Assembly: GCA_002500665.1 (NCBI GenBank)
Contig: DLRY01000050.1
Coordinates: 18,378-82,377, forward strand
Reading direction: 5' to 3'
Length of the DNA stretch: 64,000 bases
Origin: Opitutia bacterium UBA7876
GTDB taxonomy: Bacteria > Verrucomicrobiota > Verrucomicrobiia > Opitutales > Seribacteraceae
Shown: in pieces, positions 45,688-55,618 of the stretch
How the letters are laid out: the number at the start of each line of letters is the position of its first letter
Numbering within the stretch: position 1 is the first letter of the stretch
Notes under the pieces: generated by a model
The model's database searches: none
What the model was told of the DNA's origin: nothing
Seen by the model: only the letters and a program-made list of their open reading frames with translations
Position numbers and translations under genes: made by a program

Positions 45688-47142
45688 CTAGAGTCTCTTC
45701 GGGTTAAAGGGGGTGCTGGGGGTCTTTCCGCTGGCCTTCTCGACCAAGGCCTTGCGGAGGCTTTTCATGACCGCCTTGCTCTCCTTGTCGGGCTTGAGGG
45801 CGAGGTTGTTGAATTCCATCGGATCGGTATGGTGGTCGTACAGTTCGATCCCGTGCTTGCCTTCCCCCCAATCCGAGTAGCGCCAGCGTTCGTTCCGAAT
45901 GCTTCGTCCCATGACCGGTTCGGCCAGCCGGTCGTCGGCCGGGCGCAAGACCTGGGTAATGGCGTATCCGTCCCATTTGGCGAGCGGGTTTTTCAATAGA
46001 GGAACGAGCGAGCGCCCCTCCACCGCTTTGGGCGTGGGAATGCCCGCTAGGGCGGTCAGGGTGGGGTAGACGTCCACGAACTCGACGATGCGCCGGCAGG
46101 CTTGTCCATTGCCCTTGACTCCCGGGGCCTTGATGATGAGTGGAGCTCGGGCTCCTTGTTCGAAGAGGGTGCGCTTCTGCCAGATGCCGTTGTGTTCCCC
46201 GAGGTGATAGCCGTGGTCGCTCCAGAAAACGACGATCGTGTCATCCGCCAGGCCAAGCTGGTCGAGGGCGTCGAGCATCCGTCCGACCTGGGCGTCGATA
46301 AAGGACACGCAGGCATAGTAGGCTTGCATGGCCTTGCGGCAGGTCAATTCGTCCAGCCCGTAGTGGGGGACCGGACAATTGTGGGCGAAGGCCGCGGTGG
46401 GGATGTCCTGACGGTCGTCTTTGGGCGCATAGGGCAGGCGTACGTCCTTCAGGGGATAGAGGTCGAAATACTTCTTGGGGGCGACGTAGGGCGTATGCGG
46501 ACGGAAGAATCCGGCAGCGATGAAGAAGGGATCGTTCTTCTTTTGCTCCATCAGTTTGATCGCTTCGGTGGCGATCATGCCGTCGGTCTGCTCCTCGTCC
46601 TTACCGTCAGCCGCCAGCCAGCTCAGGGCGGCGCTGATCTTGCGGTGGGGTTCGGCGTTGAAGATCAGAGCTTCGTCGGTCTTGTCCCGTCCCTTCGGGT
46701 TGACGGTCTTTTGCCAGGACGGAGGATCGTCGAACCCGTCCGTTCCGATCGAGGCGGGCACGTTGTAGTGGTAGATCTTGCCCACCCGTCCCGCCCACCA
46801 GCCATTTTTCATGAACTGCTGGGATAAGGTCACTGCATCGGGAACCTCGTCCCTGAAGTGCCGGTCCAGGTCGTAGACCTTGATGGTATCCGGGCGCAGA
46901 CCGGTCATGACCGAGGCCCGGGTCGGGTTGCAAAGAGGTAATTGATTGTATGCCTTGAGGAAGCATACGCCCGAAGCTGCCAATCGGTCGAGGTGGGGGG
47001 TCTTGGCCATCGGGTCTCCATAGCAACCCAAAGCGCAGGATAGATCATCGGCGGCGATGAACAAGACGTTGGGCTTATTCGCATCCGCCCAATGTAGCGC
47101 ACCGAGGAGCAAGGCGAGGAGAAAGGAGGAAGCTTTTTTCAT
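45688..47142 (-). CDS. Exported sulfatase, iduronate-2-sulfatase-like
   Basis: A 484-residue sulfatase: signal peptide about 1-21, [20 protein letters not shown], active-site CNPTR (Cys71), and the motif [16 protein letters not shown] that marks the iduronate-2-sulfatase-like subgroup. [14 protein letters not shown] carries the substrate Lys/His and [31 protein letters not shown] the second metal half (broken here into its key residues Asp, His, Lys). Length is normal. It lies 27 bases after another sulfatase and abuts the LamG gene. Uronate-2-sulfate is a reasonable but unproven substrate. Confidence 0.92.
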   Translation of the reverse strand: MKKASSFLLALLLGALHWADANKPNVLFIAADDLSCALGCYGDPMAKTPHLDRLAASGVCFLKAYNQLPLCNPTRASVMTGLRPDTIKVYDLDRHFRDEVPDAVTLSQQFMKNGWWAGRVGKIYHYNVPASIGTDGFDDPPSWQKTVNPKGRDKTDEALIFNAEPHRKISAALSWLAADGKDEEQTDGMIATEAIKLMEQKKNDPFFIAAGFFRPHTPYVAPKKYFDLYPLKDVRLPYAPKDDRQDIPTAAFAHNCPVPHYGLDELTCRKAMQAYYACVSFIDAQVGRMLDALDQLGLADDTIVVFWSDHGYHLGEHNGIWQKRTLFEQGARAPLIIKAPGVKGNGQACRRIVEFVDVYPTLTALAGIPTPKAVEGRSLVPLLKNPLAKWDGYAITQVLRPADDRLAEPVMGRSIRNERWRYSDWGEGKHGIELYDHHTDPMEFNNLALKPDKESKAVMKSLRKALVEKASGKTPSTPFNPKRL

Positions 47143-47169
47143 AGAGGCTTTGGCAAGAGGGATGAATTT

Positions 47170-49230
47170 TTACTTTCGTTCAAAGGGCCGGACTACGAGT
47201 GATTGGAGTTTCCAACTACCAGGGGCTTCCACACCGAGGTGGGGACTGGCGTTGAGGATAAGCATTTCTCCCTTCTTGAGGATTCCCAAGTCGCTCATGA
47301 TGCCCTGTTGGTCCTTGGCGTCGTTGTCCTTGTCCGTACAGTAGATGGCGAGAGGGGCCCGCTTGCCCATGATGAGGCTTCCTCCGCAGGTTCCGTCCTC
47401 TCCGGCTTTTAATCCGATTGATTCGACCAGGACGTCCTGCTGGAAACGCAGGGCAATGCCTTGTCCGGAGTCGACTCTCGGAGAACCCGAGCCTAGTATG
47501 CCCATTCCCAGTTCATCCCTTTCGGGAGCTCCCCCTTTGGTCGAAAGGGCCAGCACGATGGGAGCCGGAGTGGGGATGGGCTTGGTCCAGTCGAAGGTGA
47601 TTCTTTTCTTCGGGGCCAGCGGAACGAATCGATGACCGCCGGCTCTACGGTGAAGCAGTGCAGTGGAAACGAGCCTCTTGACGAGCGGCTTCAGTTTCGG
47701 GTCCGTCAGTCGGTTCTTTTCTTCCTTCGGATCGCTTTGGAGATCGAAAAGCATGGTCGGGTTGGCTTTTCCCGAACGGAGCAGGGAAGCATCGAAAAAG
47801 ATTTTCCATTTCCCTTGCGCGACTTTTCCTCCCACCTTGGGGTTGTCTATACGCATGGCGCTGGCGGCCCCGTCCTTGCTTTCCTTGTGGTCGTTGTAAA
47901 ACATCGGCCGGTCGACGAGCTTTTCACCACGCCAAGCGGTCAGGAGGCTCAGGCTGTCCTCGGCCCCCTTTTCTCCTTTTTTCAAGTCCGGGAGGGTTAC
48001 GCCCATGATTTCGGAGAAGGTGGCGTACAAGTCCTGCAGGCCAATCAGTTGATCGCTGACCTTTCCCTTGGCTATCTTCCCCTTGGGCCAGGAGACGATG
48101 AAGGGTACCCTGTGCCCACCTTCGTAGCAGCTTCCCTTGTTGCTGCGGACCGGACCGGTGGCCGTCTTGACGGTGACTTCGGCCCCGTTGTCGGAAGTGA
48201 AGATCACGATGGTGTTCTCGATCAGTTTGCTCCCTTGGCTCCGGGGGTCGTCCGTATTTTCCAGGTAGTCAAGCAGCCGGCCGAGGGCGACGTCGTTCTC
48301 GTAGATATAGTCGAGCCGGAGCGAGGACGCTTTGCCGGACATGGTTCGTCCGGCCTTTTTGACTGCCTTGTCCCCGATTTTCTCGTCCGGCGTATAGGGG
48401 CCATGATTTGAATTGCTCGGGTAGTAGAGAAAGAACGGCTTGCCGGAAGAGCTCTTTCCCCGGAAGTGATTGTCGAGGAAAGAGATTGCATGATCCGAAT
48501 GCCTGCTGCCGAGGGAATGAAAATCATAGGCATGGGGCCCTTTTTCAAGCAATTGCTTCCCGTTTCCGTTGGCGCTCATGATCCGGTTGTTGTGGATATG
48601 CCCGGGTCCCGTTCTTTGCCTGGGGGTGTTTTGATCCCCTCTTTTATTCTTTCCGCTCTTCGGAGCTGTCGTTCCGGCATCAAGTCCGGAAGTTCCGTGA
48701 GACCGGGATGTGAAACGGGCGTAGTCGAATCCATGCGCTGCCGGTCCGTCGAAGATTCCCTTGGTTAAGTCCGCGTCCTCCCAACCTGCGGCCGGTTTGC
48801 CGTCCGATTGAGTGTAGCGCAGGCCGAGGTGCCATTTGCCCACCATGGCAGTGGCATAGCCTTGCGATTGAAAAAGGGTACCGAGGGTAGGGCGGTCCTT
48901 TTCGATCAAAGGATCGCCCTGAACACCGAAAAGGACCCAATGCTTCATGCGGGCCCGCCAGGGATAGCGTCCGGTCAGCAAGCCGTAGCGGGTCGGGGTG
49001 CAACGGGAGGAGGGCGTATGGGCGTCCCTAAAGAGCATGCCCATATCGGCCAGTCTTTGCATGGCAGGGGTCTTGAGTTGTTGGTCATCCGTGTTCTTTG
49101 TGAAGAACTGGTAGGCCGAGGTATCACCCATGCCCATGTCGTCGGCCATGAAGAGAACGACGTTGGGGCGATCGGCAACCCCGGCGAAGGTGCAGAGTGG
49201 AACAAGGAGAAAAAGCAGGTAGGCTCTCAT
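47170..49230 (-). CDS. Exported arylsulfatase with C-terminal beta domain
   Basis: A 686-residue sulfatase: signal peptide about 1-18, RPNVVLFMADDMGMGDTSAY, active site CTPTR (Cys77), AMVGKWHLGLRY, and FTSDNGAEVTV. After about residue 530 comes an extra roughly 150-residue beta-rich domain (APIVLALSTKGGAPERDE, GIALRFQQDVLVESIGLKAG, MLILNASPHLG) that is not part of the sulfatase fold and may bind carbohydrate. An AGGA stretch at about -12 is one of the few plausible Shine-Dalgarno sites in the window. Confidence 0.92.
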   Translation of the reverse strand: MRAYLLFLLVPLCTFAGVADRPNVVLFMADDMGMGDTSAYQFFTKNTDDQQLKTPAMQRLADMGMLFRDAHTPSSRCTPTRYGLLTGRYPWRARMKHWVLFGVQGDPLIEKDRPTLGTLFQSQGYATAMVGKWHLGLRYTQSDGKPAAGWEDADLTKGIFDGPAAHGFDYARFTSRSHGTSGLDAGTTAPKSGKNKRGDQNTPRQRTGPGHIHNNRIMSANGNGKQLLEKGPHAYDFHSLGSRHSDHAISFLDNHFRGKSSSGKPFFLYYPSNSNHGPYTPDEKIGDKAVKKAGRTMSGKASSLRLDYIYENDVALGRLLDYLENTDDPRSQGSKLIENTIVIFTSDNGAEVTVKTATGPVRSNKGSCYEGGHRVPFIVSWPKGKIAKGKVSDQLIGLQDLYATFSEIMGVTLPDLKKGEKGAEDSLSLLTAWRGEKLVDRPMFYNDHKESKDGAASAMRIDNPKVGGKVAQGKWKIFFDASLLRSGKANPTMLFDLQSDPKEEKNRLTDPKLKPLVKRLVSTALLHRRAGGHRFVPLAPKKRITFDWTKPIPTPAPIVLALSTKGGAPERDELGMGILGSGSPRVDSGQGIALRFQQDVLVESIGLKAGEDGTCGGSLIMGKRAPLAIYCTDKDNDAKDQQGIMSDLGILKKGEMLILNASPHLGVEAPGSWKLQSLVVRPFERK

Positions 49231-49331
49231 AGCGGCATCCTAGGGCGTCCGCTTGATTTCTGGCAAGGACATTGGCCAGGGAGAAAGGCGGTTTAAGGGT
49301 TGCCCGGCCAACCGGAGGCATTCCCTTGGGC

Positions 49332-52244
49332 CTACTGCCTCTTAAGAACCGCGATGGAGTAAAAACTGCCCCCGGTCTGAGGACCGAGGCTGTAGGAACC
49401 GGGAGCAAGATCGACTTTATAGACGCGGAACCCATAGTCGCTGTCGGTCTGCACCGTTTGAAGGGTCTTGATGAATTTGAGGGGGCCTTTCCTGAGCCAT
49501 GGAACCTCCTGCTCGATACGGGTGTCGACCAGCACGAGTAGTGTCGAGGGGTGCTTCAGGGAAACCTCGTAGCGGGTGTCCGCGCGGTCGAGTTTCTTGT
49601 CGTTGTTATAGGTCATGACCAGGTCCGCCCCCCGCAGGTCGTCGGGTATCCGGGAGAAGAGGAAGCCTCGGTCGACGTAGATCAACTTGTTCTCGATGAA
49701 GCCATGGGGCATCAACTTTACCGGTTTGGCCTTCTTTCCGTCGACGTAACGGGTTACGGATTGGAGCGAACCCCCTCGCTTCTTGGCATTCTTGACGACC
49801 TCTTCGGATACGGAGCTTTCCAGGACCCCCGAAGGAATGGGGGAGACCACGGTACGGGGCGTCAGTTCCTCTGCGCCGTAGGCCGCGTATCGCGTGGCGA
49901 TGGCTGCATCCGGGCCGGGCAGGCCGTGAAAGAGAAACCGGTAGCGCAGGGTGAGGCTTTGACCGGCCGGCAGGCTGAGCTTGCCGTCGCCCTTGCTGTG
50001 CTTGGGGCCGAAGGGATTGACTGCGATCAAGCCGTAGTCGCGGGCATGCCACCAAGAGGGGTTGCGGGGGTTGGACGGATGAGACAGGATTGCAACGCCC
50101 GCATCCCTGCCCTCGACCTTGCCCCAGTAATGGACCCAGTCGGCCCGTTGACCCCAGATGGCCTTGCCCTCGACGCCAACGCTGTTGACGGCCTTGCCGA
50201 AAACCTCCTTCACTCCCTTGCCGGGGTTTGCCACCAACCGCAGGTGCGGATGGGTCCGCAGACCGACGAAGCCGTCCTTGTATTCCGAGAAGGTCAGGTC
50301 TCCGTGGCTGGCATGCATGTTCAATTCGAGGTCGATGCAGGTGGCTCCGTCCGCCACTCCGAAGCGCCATTCCCTCGTATCGCTGCAGATCACCTTCCCC
50401 TTGGCGTCCTTCCACAGGTTGAGGGTGCGAAGCAGGGCCCGGTCCCGCCCGCTGCGCGTCTCGATCACCCGGACCTGCTCGGTCGTTCCGCAGGAGCCTC
50501 CCTCATGCCAGAAATCGACCCCGTTGATTCTCTGGTGGCCGATGAACAGGGCCTTGTGATGGGGGTGATCCGGTTGCTCGCCCTCTCTTCCGTCCTCGAT
50601 GATGGGCCAGTCGCGGACCAGACTTTGGCCGGCCGGGTTGGCGATGGGGTACAGGATCGGGTTACTGAAGCCTTTGGTCCGGACTTCCGTGAGAAGCTTG
50701 CCGTTCGCCTCGACGCGAATGCGGTCGTCCCTTGCTTCTATGGTAACTGATTGCTTCGATTCGGGACGGCGCAAACGGTTGAGCGTGTAAACCAGGGATT
50801 CGTTTCTCAGTCCCTCGCCGGCCGCGGATTTGACGTTCCCGAAGCGAAGGTCGTAAATGAAGTTCGGAGTCAGGTCGTCGAGGATCAGGCGCACGATTCG
50901 GGGATCCGCCTCGTCGACCTTTGCTCCCGTCACTGCGACGGCCGCCTTGTCGATGGCGCCGCCGCCATACTTGTAACCGTAGGGATAGCGGTAGCGCCCC
51001 GATCCGAATCGGTCGGCCGCCACGCTTGCCGCGTCCACCGGCTTGGTAAAGGTGAGGTCGAAGCCTTCCGTGGTCAGGCTGCAATCAAGCAGGTCGAAGG
51101 GGGTTTTCCCGGTGAACCGGATGCGCTGGATCCCCTCGGCCAGGCTGCCCCACCCGCGTCCGGTCTGGCCGATATAAAGGGTGTCGCCCTCGGGGGAGAA
51201 GGCAAGGCGGTTGTTGCCCCTGCGCAATCCGTTTCCCTTGTAGAACCAGGTGGCTGCCCCCTGGTAGGCCCCGTCCACCTTCTCGGGCATGCAGCGGATG
51301 ATCTGGCTACCCGATTGATCGGCAACCAGCATTTGCCCGGTGAAAGGCCCGAACTTTCCTCCGGTGGTATCGAAAATGGGCTCTGCGCAGGACTTGATCA
51401 TGCCATGGGGCAGGTGAAAGGCCGGCTTGTTCCATAAGTCGTCGAGCAGGATGCGGGGCAAATACAAGACGTTGCCGAAGGATTCCATCCGATCGTCCCA
51501 GACCAGGCTGGAGGGATGCCCGGCAAAGGAGTCGGGGGTCACGTGGTAGACGGGCGAGCCGGCCCTCCAGTCTCCTTGGTTGTCTCCGCACCAGACGCCC
51601 GTGCCGGGGTCGAACTCGATGCCGTTATGCATGCGGTATCCGGATGAAAACGGAGTAATGCTCCCATCCTTGGCCCGGTGCATGACCCATCCCCGGTACT
51701 GCACCGCCGAGTAATTGCGGCCGTAGCGGCCGATTTTCGAATAGCGGCCCAGAGGTGTGCTTGAGGTCGGTCCGTTGTGGGAAGCCGTGCCGCCCGCGAC
51801 GTAGAGTCCGCCTTTGCCGTCCGGGCAGATGGCGTTGGTCTCGTGGTAGTTTCCGCTCAGGCCGATGCCAGTCTTCAACTTGTTGTACTCGTCGGCCACG
51901 CCGTCCCCATCGAGGTCGATCACCTCGGTGAGCTCGGCCATCTGGCTGATGAGGAGGTGGCCCGGTTTCACGATGTGCATCCCGCAACCGTTATGGAAAC
52001 CAGTGGCAAAGCGCTTCCAGCGAAACCCCTTGGGGTCTTTCGATGGCTTGGCCGTCATGACGTCCCCGCGCCGCAGGGAAACGTAGAGCATGCCGTCCCG
52101 GGCAAAGTCCAGGGCCCCGATCTCGGGAGGCATATCCTCGGGAAACTCCAGTGAATCTATGAGGTAACCCTGGGCCGTAGCCGTCCCGGCGACCAGCAAG
52201 AGGACCGAGGCTCTTAGCGCGGCAATCAATGCTTTCGCGTTCAT
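49332..52244 (-). CDS. Secreted propeller dehydrogenase-like protein fused to DUF6807
   Basis: A 970-residue protein with a signal peptide (about 1-24). Residues about 25-370 form a sorbosone-dehydrogenase-like propeller (LYVSLRRGDVMTAKPSKDP, HLLISQMAELTEVIDLDGDG, GLYVAGGTASHNGPT, NGIEFDPGTGVWCGDNQGDW). An Ig-like SbsA-type segment follows (about 385-490). Residues about 500-800 match DUF6807, often labelled PmoA-like (NPILYPIANPAGQSLVRDWP, DHPHHKALFIGHQRINGVDF). The last about 150 residues are a further beta domain. It starts one base after a cytochrome c gene, which may be its electron acceptor. No heme motif of its own. Confidence 0.82.
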   Translation of the reverse strand: MNAKALIAALRASVLLLVAGTATAQGYLIDSLEFPEDMPPEIGALDFARDGMLYVSLRRGDVMTAKPSKDPKGFRWKRFATGFHNGCGMHIVKPGHLLISQMAELTEVIDLDGDGVADEYNKLKTGIGLSGNYHETNAICPDGKGGLYVAGGTASHNGPTSSTPLGRYSKIGRYGRNYSAVQYRGWVMHRAKDGSITPFSSGYRMHNGIEFDPGTGVWCGDNQGDWRAGSPVYHVTPDSFAGHPSSLVWDDRMESFGNVLYLPRILLDDLWNKPAFHLPHGMIKSCAEPIFDTTGGKFGPFTGQMLVADQSGSQIIRCMPEKVDGAYQGAATWFYKGNGLRRGNNRLAFSPEGDTLYIGQTGRGWGSLAEGIQRIRFTGKTPFDLLDCSLTTEGFDLTFTKPVDAASVAADRFGSGRYRYPYGYKYGGGAIDKAAVAVTGAKVDEADPRIVRLILDDLTPNFIYDLRFGNVKSAAGEGLRNESLVYTLNRLRRPESKQSVTIEARDDRIRVEANGKLLTEVRTKGFSNPILYPIANPAGQSLVRDWPIIEDGREGEQPDHPHHKALFIGHQRINGVDFWHEGGSCGTTEQVRVIETRSGRDRALLRTLNLWKDAKGKVICSDTREWRFGVADGATCIDLELNMHASHGDLTFSEYKDGFVGLRTHPHLRLVANPGKGVKEVFGKAVNSVGVEGKAIWGQRADWVHYWGKVEGRDAGVAILSHPSNPRNPSWWHARDYGLIAVNPFGPKHSKGDGKLSLPAGQSLTLRYRFLFHGLPGPDAAIATRYAAYGAEELTPRTVVSPIPSGVLESSVSEEVVKNAKKRGGSLQSVTRYVDGKKAKPVKLMPHGFIENKLIYVDRGFLFSRIPDDLRGADLVMTYNNDKKLDRADTRYEVSLKHPSTLLVLVDTRIEQEVPWLRKGPLKFIKTLQTVQTDSDYGFRVYKVDLAPGSYSLGPQTGGSFYSIAVLKRQ

Positions 52245-52245
52245 A

Positions 52246-53316
52246 TTACTGTTTGAGCGACTGGATGAACAAAACGAGGGAATCCACTTGATTGTCGTCC
52301 AAAGGATAGGCGGGCATCATGCCGGGCGTGAAGCCCGGGACCGTCTTGGCATTGGGCTTGGTGATTGATTCGCGAAGGTAGTTTTCGTCCGCGGCGACCG
52401 CTCCGTGGTCCGGGAAATTTCGTTTCGATCCGAAAAGGCCACGCAGGGTCGGCCCGTGGCTTCTCGAACCGTCCAGGGAATGGCAAGCGACGCAGCCATA
52501 GGTCGTGTAGAGTGTCTTTCCCGCACCCGAGCTGGCTTCGGCAATCTTGAGGTTTGGCTTCTTGAAGCCGTGGTGGGTTTCCGAGGCATTGGGGCGAAGC
52601 AAAACCTTGGCCCTTCCCTTGCCGGAATAAATCAGGTCGAAGGAGGTCTTGGGGTCGACGTAGCCCAGGACGTCAGATTCGTTTGAGGATAGGTAGGCTA
52701 CCTCCACGGTCTGGGCGGCAGGCCCGGGCCTGACCGATACCGTGATCCTGCGACCGTCCACGTCGTAGGAAAACTCGGGGTTGCCCTTGATGCGCCTGTT
52801 GCCGTGGTAGCTTACCTTGTTCGAATGGGGCTTGCCGTTGATCCGCAGGGGTGGTTTCCCGTGGGCCTTGTAGAAAACTTGGCCGAAGAGGCGGGCCGAG
52901 TAATTCCCATTGCGTCGACCGTTGCCCGGAGATCCCCAGTGGCTCTCCATATCAAGGAAACCGTTCGCCCAAGCGTAGAGCAAACGGCACTCGGTGGTGT
53001 CCCAGGAATAGGCCAAACCGGGCCCGTAGCTTACGCTGATCGCAGCCGGCAAGACCGGAATGGTGGCGTAGGAACCGCTGCCGGACAAGCGGCCGTTGGA
53101 AGGGGAATAACGAGGGGATGGGAAGCCCCGGCCGTGATGGGAGAGGACTTCATCATCAAGCCCGAGGCTGGGTAGGTAGGTTCGCAGGATATACGGTTTT
53201 TCCGGCGCGCCCATCCGCTTGTTGTCATAGGTGATGTAGTCCGCATGGGCAACTTGCGCGGCGAGCAATGCGATCGTCCAGACGGATGAAGACGGCTTTG
53301 GAACGGTGATGGGCAT
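52246..53316 (-). CDS. Secreted DUF6797-like protein with C-terminal cytochrome c
   Basis: A 356-residue protein with a signal peptide ending near LLAAQVAHA. The N-terminal about 230 residues resemble the DUF6797 region seen in PVC cytochromes (LPAAISVSYGPGLAYSWDTTECRLLYAW and FLDMESHWG; read as two short landmarks). The C-terminal cytochrome domain has CVACH at 275-279, then HGPTLRGLFG and an axial-type Met in FTPGMMPAYPLDD. The gene ends one base before the DUF6807 propeller gene, so the pair is probably a dehydrogenase and its electron acceptor. Confidence 0.85.
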   Translation of the reverse strand: MPITVPKPSSSVWTIALLAAQVAHADYITYDNKRMGAPEKPYILRTYLPSLGLDDEVLSHHGRGFPSPRYSPSNGRLSGSGSYATIPVLPAAISVSYGPGLAYSWDTTECRLLYAWANGFLDMESHWGSPGNGRRNGNYSARLFGQVFYKAHGKPPLRINGKPHSNKVSYHGNRRIKGNPEFSYDVDGRRITVSVRPGPAAQTVEVAYLSSNESDVLGYVDPKTSFDLIYSGKGRAKVLLRPNASETHHGFKKPNLKIAEASSGAGKTLYTTYGCVACHSLDGSRSHGPTLRGLFGSKRNFPDHGAVAADENYLRESITKPNAKTVPGFTPGMMPAYPLDDNQVDSLVLFIQSLKQ

Positions 53317-53453
53317 AAGGGGACTGTAAGGGCCGTTTCCCGGAAGATGGGCGGCATGGGTTTAAGTTTGCTTTCCTTTTGTAGGTACAGGCAATGGAAT
53401 CGAACCTCAAGAGGGGAATTTCTCCCTGTGGATGATTTTTCGAGGGCTTGCCC

Positions 53454-55601
53454 TTATTCCAACCACAAGGGCTGGGAAATGACCCCGTTGGTCGCCACGT
53501 CCCAGGCCTCCAGACGAACCCAGGATTTCCCCTTCAGGTCCAGTTCCTTCTCGAGGGTTTGTTTCCCGAAAGCCCCCGTGTGGGCCAAGTCGATCCGCTC
53601 GCGGTAGACTTTTTTACCATCGCCCGTAACGACTTCGGCGAAAGACATGGGAAAGGTCCAGCTTAACTCCGCTTCGAGCTTCGAGCTTCCCTCTGGACCG
53701 ACCTTGAGGGTTTCCCCCGACTGCCTGCCTCCAATCATGAAGCGCGGCATCAGGACCTCGCCGGTGGAAAGGAAGAAGGCGCCGTCCCGCAAGGCCTTGA
53801 GGACCGGAGCCCATCCGTCTTCAAAGCGCGGGATATGGTCGAGACGCAGGTAGTTGACGTTGGCATGACCGTAGAACTCGGTGGTTCGGTCTACCTGAAA
53901 GATATCGACTTCGCCGACGACGTACTTCCTCGTTCCCCAGTTCGACATGTCGTCGAGCAGATCGAGCACGCGCCAGCCCAGGCGGGGCCTCGAAAGGTCG
54001 GCCGGCATGGCCTTCCATGCGCCGCCCAGGTATCGGTCCGACTTGAAGAAAGGCTTGTCCCGATAGAAATCGGGGAAACCGGTCGAGGACTTGATCCTGG
54101 GATGGGCCGTCCACATCAGTCCCTCCTCCACTTCCATCAACTTGAGGACGTCCTCCGGGCTTCCGACGTGATAGACGCGCCCGAATTTGGGGTGTTCCTC
54201 GACGAAAGGCTTTCCCTTTGCCCGGTTCAATACCCACATCACCGGACGTGGAAAAAAACTGATCCAATGGCCACCGAGGTGTACGTTGGGTTCTTCGCCC
54301 GGGAGCAGGAGAAACTTTTCGTCGGACAGACGGGCGCACTCGTCGTGCAGGGTCTCGAGCAAGGGGAGGGCTTCGTCGGGATCTCGGCGCAAACGGCCGA
54401 GGCGGTTGTGGAATTCCGCGAGGTGAACGATCTCGATGCCGGAATTCTTGAACACCTCCACGAACTGGGGATTCCTGAGGATTGGGGGGAGGACGGGCGT
54501 GCCCTTTTTTTCGCGGGCCTCGATCAGCTTGGTGGCATGCTCGATATGATAATGGCTGGTGAAGGTGCGGTGACCGGGCACTGAGGGGAAGCGGTCGTCA
54601 TGGGTAAAGGCCTTGACCCGGTCGAATAGCTTTTCGCCCCGGTCGAGCGAGGGAAGCCAGAAAAGGCCCAGTTCCTGATTGGTGCCGGGAGGGGCATTGG
54701 ACCAGGGAACCCAGCGGCGGTCTCCTTCCAGTTCCTGTCGGATGCCGATTCCAAAGTCCGGGACTTCGTCCATGAAGCCTTTCCCGTGCCAGGTGAATCC
54801 GAGGTTGTAGGCCTCGTCCAGGGGAAAGAAGTAACGGTGAGGGGGAGGGAAGATCGCGACGGCTCCGTCCTTCGTTTCGAGCGAGATGAACCGGTTGCGC
54901 GTTTTTTCGGCTCGGGCCGATTTATCGGCTGCCTTGGCGGAGTGGACTCGGTCGTCGAGACCGATCCAGGACACTTCCTTCCCTTCCGGGTCGCAAGTAA
55001 GCCCTGCGTGGTAAAGGAGGGCCCTGGAGTCCTTTTCCGTCCGAACGATGGCCTGGAGGTGGATCAGGTCGCATCCTGCATAAAGAGTGAAGCGCCACTT
55101 CCCCGAGAAGGCTTGGCCCTGGAGCCCGCCGAGCTCGATCATGCAACGGTTTCCTTTGCTCCGGGCCACCGCTGAATCGAGCTTGAAGTCAAGCTTGCCA
55201 GACTCGCTGGGCTTGCGGCTGGTGCGGTCGAAGAAGATGGTCCAGCCACCCCGCTTCTTGAGGTCCCTCTTCCCCACCGTCAGCACGGTTATCGGGTCGG
55301 CATCACGTAGAACCGCGACCGGCTTGGCGGTCCCGCGGGCCACCGCAACTGATTGAACCAAGGCTCCTTTTCCCGAGAGGTTGAGGGTCAATTCGGTCGA
55401 TCCCTCCCGGGTGTTCCATTTGGCCTTCAGGGAGTTTTTATCCACCTTCAAGCTCACTCCACAGTCGGAATCATAGGCATTCAAGTCGATGGGAACGGCC
55501 CGTCCGTCCTGCGCCGGGGCAAAGGCTGCAAGGCAGAAGGCAGCGAGCTTGAAACGCGGGGCGAGGGAAGGCACGAAGAGTCGGAGGGGGTTAACTTTCA
55601 T
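53454..55601 (-). CDS. Secreted PHP/CehA-like metallohydrolase-type protein
   Basis: A 715-residue protein from the ATG at 55601; the longer open frame upstream runs into the preceding gene. Signal peptide about 1-28. The first half is beta-rich. Residues about 340-560 have PHP-like landmarks: FTSHYHIEHATKLIEARE (His-x-His), IVHLAEFHNR, KFLLLPGEEPNVHLGGHWIS and MWTAHPRIKSSTGFPD, as in CehA/McbA-type secreted metallohydrolases. The C-terminus is a small sandwich domain (WVRLEAWDVATNGVISQPLWLE split at its Trp-Val and Gln-Pro ends). Metal-dependent hydrolysis is inferred from the motifs; substrate unknown. It is 17 bases after the discoidin protein gene. Confidence 0.7.
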   Translation of the reverse strand: MKVNPLRLFVPSLAPRFKLAAFCLAAFAPAQDGRAVPIDLNAYDSDCGVSLKVDKNSLKAKWNTREGSTELTLNLSGKGALVQSVAVARGTAKPVAVLRDADPITVLTVGKRDLKKRGGWTIFFDRTSRKPSESGKLDFKLDSAVARSKGNRCMIELGGLQGQAFSGKWRFTLYAGCDLIHLQAIVRTEKDSRALLYHAGLTCDPEGKEVSWIGLDDRVHSAKAADKSARAEKTRNRFISLETKDGAVAIFPPPHRYFFPLDEAYNLGFTWHGKGFMDEVPDFGIGIRQELEGDRRWVPWSNAPPGTNQELGLFWLPSLDRGEKLFDRVKAFTHDDRFPSVPGHRTFTSHYHIEHATKLIEAREKKGTPVLPPILRNPQFVEVFKNSGIEIVHLAEFHNRLGRLRRDPDEALPLLETLHDECARLSDEKFLLLPGEEPNVHLGGHWISFFPRPVMWVLNRAKGKPFVEEHPKFGRVYHVGSPEDVLKLMEVEEGLMWTAHPRIKSSTGFPDFYRDKPFFKSDRYLGGAWKAMPADLSRPRLGWRVLDLLDDMSNWGTRKYVVGEVDIFQVDRTTEFYGHANVNYLRLDHIPRFEDGWAPVLKALRDGAFFLSTGEVLMPRFMIGGRQSGETLKVGPEGSSKLEAELSWTFPMSFAEVVTGDGKKVYRERIDLAHTGAFGKQTLEKELDLKGKSWVRLEAWDVATNGVISQPLWLE

Positions 55602-55618
55602 AAAAAGAGGGAGGCACG

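Noticed and set aside
49290..49312. Short GGTTG/CAACC hairpin after the 49332 gene
   Set aside because: Five-base stem and no T-run on the transcribed strand; too weak to call a terminator.
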